Of a stretch of 14,709 bases of DNA, positions 7,842 to 13,297 are shown piece after piece. Source of the DNA: Alphaproteobacteria bacterium (GTDB lineage: Bacteria > Pseudomonadota > Alphaproteobacteria > Rhizobiales > Aestuariivirgaceae); contig JAHEJE010000030.1 in the NCBI GenBank assembly GCA_024639035.1, forward strand, positions 1 to 14,709, given 5' to 3'. Each line of letters begins with the position of its first letter. Position 1 is the first letter of the stretch. A program made the translations under genes and the position numbers. The notes below the pieces were generated by a model. It saw only the letters and a list, made by a program, of their open reading frames with translations. It was not told the origin of the DNA and searched no databases.

Positions 7842-8456
7842 TCAATCACTGCGATCGTAGGCGATCACCGACAGAAATACGATCGGCAGTTTCCTCAATT
7901 CGTCCGGCCCGTGCGGAGCATCGGCATCGAAATACAACGAATCCCCCGGTTTGAGCAGATAGGTCTTGCTGCCATGCCGATAACCGACCTCGCCCTCGAG
8001 CATGTAGATGAATTCGCGTCCCGCATGCTGGAAGATTGGGAAGACATCGGCCTTCTCGGTCAGCTTGATCAGGTAGGGTTCGACCACCAACGGCCCGCTG
8101 GGCGTATGGCCGAGCAATTGATACTGGTGTCCTGCCCTGGTCCCGCGCCGCTCGATCGTCAACCCTTGCCCGGATTTGACATGCACTGCATGGCGCTCTT
8201 CGTCGAACCCCTTGAACAAGGCCGTGACCGGCACGTTGAGCGCCTTGGCCAAAGATTGCAGCGTCGACAGAGACGGCGATGTCTGACCGTTCTCGATCTT
8301 GGACAGCATGCCGGCCGAAATACCGGCACTGCCTGCCAATTCACTTATGGTGATGCCGAGCTTTTCACGAAATGAATGCACTTCCCGGCCGATGGATCGC
8401 TCCAGCAACCTGTTGTCGGTTTCGCCAGTACCATGTGGGTTTTGCGCCAAAGCCAT
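7842..8456 (-). CDS. XRE-family regulator with C-terminal cupin domain
   Basis: This 204-aa protein has an N-terminal XRE helix-turn-helix (about 27-80, with LGITISELAGSAGISAG and IENGQTSPSLSTL) and a C-terminal cupin (about 125-198), with possible metal or ligand residues His144, Glu148 and His182. PuuR, the repressor of the gamma-glutamylputrescine pathway, has the same architecture, and other members control amine or amino-acid catabolism next to glutamine synthetase-like ligases. It lies 99 bp upstream of the amidotransferase gene on the same strand and is the obvious local regulator. The ATG at 8456 is preferred: an open frame continues to 8570 but would cross the terminator hairpin at 8531-8552 and adds an unconserved low-complexity leader. 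The Shine-Dalgarno sequence before 8456 is weak. Ligand and sign of control (repressor or activator) are unknown. Confidence 0.82.
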   Translation of the reverse strand: MALAQNPHGTGETDNRLLERSIGREVHSFREKLGITISELAGSAGISAGMLSKIENGQTSPSLSTLQSLAKALNVPVTALFKGFDEERHAVHVKSGQGLTIERRGTRAGHQYQLLGHTPSGPLVVEPYLIKLTEKADVFPIFQHAGREFIYMLEGEVGYRHGSKTYLLKPGDSLYFDADAPHGPDELRKLPIVFLSVIAYDRSD

Positions 8457-8520
8457 GTCATCTCGCCCGGTTTCAACAGATCCATATGCCTTTGTACCTA
8501 CCAGACTACCGGAACCGGCA

Positions 8521-8552
8521 GGAAACAAAAAACCGGCCCCGAAGGGCCGGTT
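8521..8552 (-). terminator. Rho-independent terminator after amt and the small membrane protein
   Basis: Read on the minus strand there is a 9-bp perfect stem (AACCGGCCC on one arm, GGGCCGGTT on the other) closed by a TTCG tetraloop, then a run of six T interrupted by one G. It lies about 30 bp after the stop of the 72-aa membrane protein gene, so it ends the amt transcript and separates it from the regulator gene. It also argues against the longer regulator start at 8570. Confidence 0.88.
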
Positions 8553-8579
8553 CTTCATTTCCGCAAACATGAACCCGCG

Positions 8580-8798
8580 TCAGTATCGGTCGATAGCAGC
8601 GCGCGCCTTGTCTCCACTGGCATCCATATCCATTTCGTGATGCACTTCAGCCGCCTCCTGGCGAAGCTGAACGACGTGCCAGATGATCCAGAAGGCAAGC
8701 CCCGCGATATAGAGCAGGCCCTCCGAGCCGGAAAATGGATAGACGGCTCCGACATCCTTCAGATCGACCGCCCAGCTTTCCATTCCATTTGTAGACAT
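8580..8798 (-). CDS. Small single-helix membrane protein downstream of amt
   Basis: The 72-aa protein has a polar N terminus, one clear transmembrane helix at about residues 27-44 (LLYIAGLAFWIIWHVVQL), and a charged, helix-prone C-terminal tail with acidic and histidine residues (HHEMDMD, 53-59). I do not recognise a named domain. It is well supported as a gene: AAAGGAG lies 8-10 bases before its ATG, it begins 30 bp after the amt stop on the same strand, and a strong terminator follows. Co-transcription with amt suggests an accessory subunit or stabiliser of the channel, or a sensor of its state; that is inference. The aromatic-rich helix and short length rule out an enzyme. No GlnK gene, the usual amt partner, is present in this position. 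Confidence 0.7.
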   Translation of the reverse strand: MSTNGMESWAVDLKDVGAVYPFSGSEGLLYIAGLAFWIIWHVVQLRQEAAEVHHEMDMDASGDKARAAIDRY

Positions 8799-8828
8799 AA
8801 GCTATCTCCTTTCAATGTCTGGGCAGCG

Positions 8829-10190
8829 TCAGGCTACCATGGCCTTTTCAGCTTCGCGAACCTCATCCAGTGCATCGCGATAGGCTTCTTCTTCCTCGAA
8901 ATCGAGGCCTTCGAGCTCTACCTTGCGCGGAATGCGCAACATACCGAACCCATCGAGTATCTTCGAGGCGATAAACGCCGGCACGAAACCAAGCACACCG
9001 AACATGATGATGGCGCCGATGAACATGCCGAGCGGATTGATCGTCGCATAGCCTTCATATGGCGACGACGGCTGACCCCACAGCATGAAGCCGCAGATAA
9101 TCAGGCCGAGGAACCCGGCATAGCCGTGCACCGCAACGGCGCCAACTGCATCGTCGATCTTGAATTTGCGCTCGACCCAGAAGTGCGCCTTGTAAGCGAA
9201 CCATGCGCCTACGCCACCAATCAGCATCGACTGGATCGGATGATACAGGTCGTTGCCAGCCGAGGCACAGATAACACCGGCCAAACCGCCCGAATAGGTC
9301 CAGAACGGATCGCCCTTGGACACCATGAAGGCCACCATAAGACCGCCCGACAGAGACATCAGGAAGTTGAAGGTAATGGCCGACAGTGTCGTCGGTGCCA
9401 GGTAGATGTTGGTTGCCGTCCAGGTCTCACCCGTGATCTGGCCACCAATGCCTTCCGGCGAGATGATCGGCACGTTACACGCCGCATAAAAGCCCCAGAA
9501 ACCGGTGTAGATCAGGAACAGGCCAAGCGTCACCAGCCACGTGTTGTGCGGCGGGATATCGCGTGCCGTGCCATCGGGACGGAACTTGCCGAGGCGTGGC
9601 CCGAGAACAACAAGAACACCAAGAGCAAAACCACCGGCAATCGCGTGGATAACACCGGATGCGTATGCGTCGTGATAGCCGAGCAGTTTGACCATCCAGC
9701 CGTCCCAGTGCCAACCCCAGGCCGCATCGATGATCCAGGTGCCGGAGCCGATCAGCACCGCCAGCAGCCAGAAGGCGCCGGAACGGATGCGTTCGATCAC
9801 CGCACCCGATACGATCGACGCCGCGGTCCAGGAGAACAGCAGGAACGCCGCCCAGAATACGCCGTTGATGCGGTCGGACAGGTTGGTGCCCATGTTGTCG
9901 TCCCACGGACGCGCACCTTCGGCAGCAGCGAAATCAATGCCCTTGCCTTCGAAGATCCACGGCCCGTTCGGGAAGGCGAAATAGATCCACCAGCCGAAGA
10001 AGAAGAACGTCACCGTGACCAGCGGGATCACCATCGTGTTCTTCATGAGCGTGTGAAGATGGTTCCTGCGCCGGCTCGCGGCAACTTCATACAGGCAAAA
10101 GCCCACATGAATCAGGAACATGAAAACAACGGTGACCCAGTAATAGAACTCGGTAAACACCGTTGTCAGAGCGTCTAAGTTGTTTCCCAT
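8829..10190 (-). CDS. amt: Ammonium/methylammonium transporter, Amt family
   Basis: The 453-aa polytopic membrane protein of the Amt/Mep/Rh family has about eleven hydrophobic helices. The pore landmarks of E. coli AmtB are present: the Asp-x7-His pair Asp174/His182 (equivalent to D160/H168), the second twin histidine His355 (H318) in AVHGYAGFLG, and a Trp at 162 matching W148 if the alignment is ungapped. It conducts ammonia/ammonium or methylammonium through the inner membrane. There is no cleavable signal peptide; the chain starts almost directly with helix 1. The cytoplasmic tail from about 420 is strongly acidic (LEGLDFEEEEAYRDALDEV), unlike the short AmtB tail. The ATG at 10190 has AGGGG upstream. 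It leads a two-gene transcript beside the glutamine synthetase-like operon, which suggests it imports ammonium or methylamine for that ligase. Confidence 0.92.
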   Translation of the reverse strand: MGNNLDALTTVFTEFYYWVTVVFMFLIHVGFCLYEVAASRRRNHLHTLMKNTMVIPLVTVTFFFFGWWIYFAFPNGPWIFEGKGIDFAAAEGARPWDDNMGTNLSDRINGVFWAAFLLFSWTAASIVSGAVIERIRSGAFWLLAVLIGSGTWIIDAAWGWHWDGWMVKLLGYHDAYASGVIHAIAGGFALGVLVVLGPRLGKFRPDGTARDIPPHNTWLVTLGLFLIYTGFWGFYAACNVPIISPEGIGGQITGETWTATNIYLAPTTLSAITFNFLMSLSGGLMVAFMVSKGDPFWTYSGGLAGVICASAGNDLYHPIQSMLIGGVGAWFAYKAHFWVERKFKIDDAVGAVAVHGYAGFLGLIICGFMLWGQPSSPYEGYATINPLGMFIGAIIMFGVLGFVPAFIASKILDGFGMLRIPRKVELEGLDFEEEEAYRDALDEVREAEKAMVA

Positions 10191-10300
10191 GGATTTTCAC
10201 CCCTACTGCGGGCTCGCAGCACCAGGAAATTCACTGTGCGTGAGACAAACTACGGATTTCACGCCCAGCCTTCCTCCCCAAGAGCTGTCTGCCCGTTTCT

Positions 10301-10314
10301 GCTTTTGCCGCACC
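10301..10314 (-). promoter_or_regulatory. Weak sigma54-like -24/-12 element upstream of amt
   Basis: On the minus strand GGTGCGGCAAAAGC has the invariant GG and GC dinucleotides exactly 10 bases apart, as sigma54 promoters require, and it sits about 110 bp before the amt start. The usual TT before the GC is replaced by AA, and the -24 block matches only partly, so it may be chance. Confidence 0.25.
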
Positions 10315-10405
10315 GAAATCATTTCCTGTGCGACGCTGTCTGGTGTGTCCGGTACCTTTTGACGTGACAGAACCGGTTCCCACCTGGTTGTACTCATGGG
10401 CGCAC

Positions 10406-10420
10406 GCGCCACATGGTGCA
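10406..10420. promoter_or_regulatory. NtrC-like imperfect dyad upstream of amt
   Basis: GCGCCACATGGTGCA resembles the enhancer dyad TGCACC-N5-GGTGCA of NtrC: the GGTGCA half is perfect and the other half reads CGCGCC with a spacer one base short. Its centre lies about 120 bp upstream of the transcription start implied by the element at 10301-10314, the usual enhancer distance. Support is suggestive only. Confidence 0.25.
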
Positions 10421-10549
10421 AAGATAGATGAAGGCACGAGTATGCACTAAATGCAACCATTTTTCCCCATAGTAAATGTTGCCGTCACATACCGACGCCA
10501 TTGCGTTCGCGACCGACATGCAACTCTATTCAGTTTGACTCGGTTCGAA

Positions 10550-10590
10550 GCCATTTGCAAACCAATTGCGACCAATTTGAGCCAATTGCG
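10550..10590 (+). repeat. Helically phased ~10-bp tandem repeat
   Basis: Three consecutive 10-bp units, ACCAATTGCG (10561), ACCAATTTGA (10571) and GCCAATTGCG (10581), are preceded by a more diverged copy, GCCATTTGCA (10550). The period of 10-11 bp would place the copies on one face of the helix, as in a multi-site operator. It lies about 360-400 bp before the amt start. Confidence 0.55.
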
Positions 10591-10686
10591 GACAGCTTGG
10601 CTGGCTCCATCGCACCCGCTGAAAGCTTTCCTCAGGCGCCCGACAGTTATGGCTTTGCACATGCAAGCGCGACATTTGCCGAGACA

Positions 10687-11070
10687 TCAACCGTCCTTGC
10701 GTTTCATAAACCGCTCAAGATGGACAATCGCGCGGTCGTGCTCACCATCCATGATCAGCACGCCGTTCTGGCGGGCGATCACCCGGAAGGCGTACTTGCC
10801 TGGCGCCTGCCCAATCAATTCGGCCTCGATCTCAACCGGATCGCCCGGATGGGCCGCCGCACGGTGCTGCAGCCGGAACCCGGTACCGACGCTGGCCTCA
10901 TCGCCCTCGAAGTTTGGCTGCAGTAGCTTATGGCAGGCGATCTCGAGATAGCCGATCGTTGCCGGTGACGACACAACATCGACACCTGCGTTGCCGATGT
11001 CGGACGCCAGGTCGCCAGCACCCGGCATCACCTCACCACGAAACACCTCGCCGGTCTCAATCTCCTTCAT
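10687..11070 (-). CDS. FlK-type hotdog-fold thioesterase
   Basis: The 127-aa protein resembles fluoroacetyl-CoA thioesterase FlK over its length. Aligning it by eye to FlK, Glu43 (YLEIAC) and His69 (LQHRAAAHPG) fall at the catalytic Glu50 and His76 with the same 26-residue spacing. The FlK Thr42 position, eight residues before the Glu, is Ser35 (VVSSPAT). It ends with RAIVHLERF, like the AVIHLEKF of FlK. It should hydrolyse a small acyl-CoA or similar thioester in the cytoplasm; fluoroacetate as the natural substrate is unlikely without other evidence. GGAGG is correctly spaced before the ATG at 11070, and the gene starts 12 bp after the SDR gene stop, so the two form an operon. The pairing of an SDR with this thioesterase suggests degradation of an unusual acid or acyl-CoA. 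Family fairly sure, substrate unknown. Confidence 0.75.
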   Translation of the reverse strand: MKEIETGEVFRGEVMPGAGDLASDIGNAGVDVVSSPATIGYLEIACHKLLQPNFEGDEASVGTGFRLQHRAAAHPGDPVEIEAELIGQAPGKYAFRVIARQNGVLIMDGEHDRAIVHLERFMKRKDG

Positions 11071-11082
11071 GCATTCCTCCGG

Positions 11083-11853
11083 TCACACAGCACACCAGCC
11101 ACCGTCGACCAGCAAATGAATTCCGGTGACATAGGACGCCGCCGCACTGGCAAGAAATACCGATGGCCCGACCATCTCCTCTATATCGCCGACCCGCCGC
11201 AGCGGCGTGCGGGCTATTATGTCCCTACCCTGCTCAGCGACAATCTCTTCACTCTGCGGATTCATCTGGTGGTTTGTATAACCCGGATTGATAGCATTGA
11301 CGCGGATGCCGTGCGGGCCCATTTCGTTGGCCAGGCCCCGCACCAGGGCATCGACACCACCCTTGGCCGCGCAATACGGCGTGAGCGCCTCAAACCCCGC
11401 CACCGAGGCGTTTGACGAGGTAAGGACGATACAACCGCCGTCCCCTTGCGATATGAACTGCCGGCATGCCGCCATGGCGCACAGATAGGCGCCATGAAGA
11501 TTGCCCCGCACCACCGCATCGAATTCATCCGGCGAGAAATCCATCACCGGCTTGGAGATGTCCATACCGGCATTGGCATGCATGATGTCGAGGCGGCCAT
11601 AGGTTTCAACGGCCATTGTCACCAAGGAATTCACCTGGTCCGGGTCAGTGACATCGCAGGCCACCGCCACTGCCTCGCCGCCGGCCGCCTGGATTTGATC
11701 GGCGGTCTGCTGCGCTTCCGCCACCTGCCGTGAACAGCCGACGACGCGCGCGCCTGCCTTCGCATAGCCGAGCGCCAATGCCCGCCCGATGCCGCGACTG
11801 CTGCCGGTGACGATCGCAACCTTGCCGGACAGATCGAATAGCGAAACTGACAT
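11083..11853 (-). CDS. SDR family oxidoreductase
   Basis: The 256-aa protein is a classical short-chain dehydrogenase/reductase. The cofactor motif TGSSRGIG is at residues 16-23, CDV at 67-69, NAG at 94-96, and the catalytic tetrad is Asn118, Ser147, Tyr160 and Lys164 (YCAAK). The C terminus VTGIHLLVDGGWCAV is the usual cap. It should interconvert an alcohol and a ketone with NAD(P). Overall it reads like the gluconate 5-dehydrogenase / glucose 1-dehydrogenase / 3-oxoacyl reductase cluster, whose substrates cannot be told apart by sequence reading. The start at 11853 is supported by GGAGGG about 6-11 bases upstream and by a typical SLFDLSGKVAIVTG opening; the frame extends further upstream without any similarity. 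It is divergent from the next SDR and followed at 12 bp by the thioesterase gene. Confidence 0.85.
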   Translation of the reverse strand: MSVSLFDLSGKVAIVTGSSRGIGRALALGYAKAGARVVGCSRQVAEAQQTADQIQAAGGEAVAVACDVTDPDQVNSLVTMAVETYGRLDIMHANAGMDISKPVMDFSPDEFDAVVRGNLHGAYLCAMAACRQFISQGDGGCIVLTSSNASVAGFEALTPYCAAKGGVDALVRGLANEMGPHGIRVNAINPGYTNHQMNPQSEEIVAEQGRDIIARTPLRRVGDIEEMVGPSVFLASAAASYVTGIHLLVDGGWCAV

Positions 11854-11990
11854 CCACGTCCCTCCAAACCGTGCCGGCAGACTACAACGCACGCCCGCCG
11901 CTGGCCAGCATCGCCACGACGCCAAATACACTTGCCTGCCATCGGTCAAGTTGCCAATGTAGCCGCTCAACAAACGAGAGGCATCAGACC
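11854..11990. promoter_or_regulatory. Divergent promoter region between two SDR genes
   Basis: This 137-bp gap separates divergent starts and must hold both promoters. For the plus strand TTGCCT (11932) and CAATGT (11955) are 17 bp apart and could be a poor -35/-10 pair. GAGAGG (11976-11981) is the ribosome binding site of the plus-strand gene. No clear operator dyad was found. Confidence 0.4.
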
Positions 11991-12746
11991 ATGACGGGTC
12001 GCGTGACAGGAAAGACGGCAATAGTGACGGCCGCCGCCGCCGGCATAGGCCGGGCAAGCGCCATCGCCCTTGCCCGAGAAGGCGCAAAGGTCTTTGCAAC
12101 GGATATCGATGCCGAGGGACTTGCATCGCTGGAAGGCGAACAGCCCGGCATCGAGAGCTTCACCCTCAACGTCCTCGAGCCAGATGAGATCGATGCAGCT
12201 GTCAAACGGGTGGGGACGCCGGACATTTTGTTCAATTGCTCCGGCTTTGTACATCACGGCACAATTCTCGATTGCGACGATGCCGCCTGGGATTTTTCAT
12301 TCAACCTCAATCTGAAGGCGCACTACCGGATGATCAGGGCGTTTCTGCCCGGCATGATCGCAAACGGTGGCGGCTCGATCATCAACATGTCGTCGGTGGT
12401 CTCCAGCATCAAGGGTACACCAAATCGGTTCGTCTACGGCGCCACGAAGGCCGGCGTCATCGGCCTCACCAGGGCCATTGCCACCGACTTCATCAAGGAC
12501 GGCATACGCTGCAATGCCGTGTGTCCCGGCACCATCGACACGCCCTCTTTGCGTCAGCGGATCACCGAGCTAGGCAAGCAGATGGGCGGTTATGACAAGG
12601 CCCGCGAAGTGTTCATTGCCCGCCAACCCACCGGTCAGCTCGCCGGTCCGGAAGAGGTCGCTGCGGTCGTGGTGTTTCTTGCCAGTGACGAGAGTTCGTT
12701 CGTGACCGGCCAGACGCACATCGTCGATGGCGGTTGGGCCTTGTAG
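11991..12746 (+). CDS. BDH2/DHRS6-like SDR dehydrogenase
   Basis: The 251-aa SDR is strikingly like animal BDH2 (DHRS6). Shared blocks include ILFNCSGFVHHGTILDC (79-95), AWDFSFNLN (99-107), the region around YGATK, GIRCNAVCPGTIDTPSL (171-187) and LASDESSFVTG (230-240). The cofactor motif is TAAAAGIG (13-20), and Asp38 indicates NAD. Catalytic residues are Ser135, Tyr149 and Lys153. Arg146, Arg190 and Arg211 fall where pocket arginines occur in BDH2, implying a carboxylate substrate. BDH2 was first described as a cytosolic 3-hydroxybutyrate dehydrogenase and later as a 4-oxo-L-proline reductase; bacterial relatives also include 2-keto-3-deoxy-L-fuconate dehydrogenase. Any of these, all hydroxy acids, is possible here. 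The ATG at 11991 has GAGAGG upstream; the frame's earlier start lacks similarity. It diverges from the other SDR and meets the lipoprotein gene tail to tail. Confidence 0.86.
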   Translation: MTGRVTGKTAIVTAAAAGIGRASAIALAREGAKVFATDIDAEGLASLEGEQPGIESFTLNVLEPDEIDAAVKRVGTPDILFNCSGFVHHGTILDCDDAAWDFSFNLNLKAHYRMIRAFLPGMIANGGGSIINMSSVVSSIKGTPNRFVYGATKAGVIGLTRAIATDFIKDGIRCNAVCPGTIDTPSLRQRITELGKQMGGYDKAREVFIARQPTGQLAGPEEVAAVVVFLASDESSFVTGQTHIVDGGWAL

Positions 12747-12769
12747 GAAGTTGGTACCAAAGCAAGGAG

Positions 12770-13153
12770 TTATTGCGAAGCTGACTGCTTGGTGTCGAGC
12801 AGGACACTAACCTGCGGCTGCTCGACAATGCCACTGGCCAGTTTTTCAGTCAGCCGGGTCTCGGCTTCCTTGACAGTCATCCCGGCGACGGCAACCAGCC
12901 CGACGTTCGAAACATCGATCGCACCGTTGTCGTCTATGGCATAATCGCCTGAAATCGCCTGCTGGCCCAATACGACGACTTTCACATTATCGCCCTGCTG
13001 CAGCCGATACTCATTGGCGGACGGCGCGAACGACGAGACCTGCGGAATGCTGGTGATCGGGTCCGGATCGACACCGGAGCAGCCGACAAGCACAGCCGAA
13101 AAGACGATCAGCAGTATCGCGGCGACGCGGCCCGACAAATCAAGTCTCTTCAT
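12770..13153 (-). CDS. Short polysaccharide-export-type lipoprotein
   Basis: The 127-aa precursor has a signal peptide with basic start (MKR), a hydrophobic stretch (residues 10-22) and lipobox LVGC ending at Cys25; Ser26 after the cysteine predicts outer-membrane sorting by the usual rule. The mature part from about residue 49 (YRLQQGDNVKVVVLGQ) to 119 (QPQVSVLL) is a Poly_export (Wza N-terminal) domain, including a GMTVKEAETRLTEKL helix. Proteins of this family normally continue into SLBB domains and reach 180-400 aa; this one stops just after the first domain. The ATG at 13153 is chosen since it opens the signal peptide and has GGGGAA upstream; a start 11 codons earlier is possible. No capsule or exopolysaccharide gene is nearby, so it may be a stand-alone envelope lipoprotein or a shortened relic. 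Confidence 0.78.
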   Translation of the reverse strand: MKRLDLSGRVAAILLIVFSAVLVGCSGVDPDPITSIPQVSSFAPSANEYRLQQGDNVKVVVLGQQAISGDYAIDDNGAIDVSNVGLVAVAGMTVKEAETRLTEKLASGIVEQPQVSVLLDTKQSASQ

Positions 13154-13297
13154 ACTTCCCCACACGACACTCAGACAGCGCAGCATCCCACACTCATACT
13201 GGCCGACTTGCTATTGCCCGGTCGGAGTCCCCCTCCGCCATTGCTTTTGCACCTTAATCGACATGCAGGCAACAATAAGGCAAAATTTCTCGCCGGA

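Larger units (their letters stand above)
10191..10686. other. Gene-free 496-bp region upstream of amt
   Basis: No convincing gene is seen; the open frames on both strands lack a recognisable product or good ribosome binding site. The region lies before amt (minus strand) and after the stop of the thioesterase gene (minus strand). It contains a 10-bp perfect palindrome GAACCGGTTC (10370-10379), an inverted repeat GGCGC-AC-GCGCC (10399-10410), an NtrC-like half site next to it, a weak -24/-12-like element (10301-10314), and phased repeats (10550-10590). Its length suggests complex control of amt. Confidence 0.6.

Noticed and set aside
8457..8570. N-terminal extension of the XRE-cupin regulator to an ATG at 8570
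   Set aside because: It would begin upstream of a strong terminator hairpin, and the added 38 residues do not belong to the family.
8376..10178. A 600-codon open frame on the plus strand opposite amt and the small membrane protein
   Set aside because: It mirrors amt, crosses the terminator, and gives a low-complexity charged protein with no family resemblance.
10203..10460. An 85-codon minus-strand open frame just before amt
   Set aside because: It has no good ribosome binding site and no similarity I recognise, and it covers the presumed promoter region.
10451..10951. A 166-codon plus-strand open frame over the phased repeats and the thioesterase gene
   Set aside because: Its 3' half is antisense to the thioesterase gene, which has a good start site and family motifs; the 5' half has no coding features.
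13154..13297. Possible small gene or RNA between the lipoprotein and dadA genes
   Set aside because: No frame with a start site, no structured element and no terminator were found in these 144 bp.
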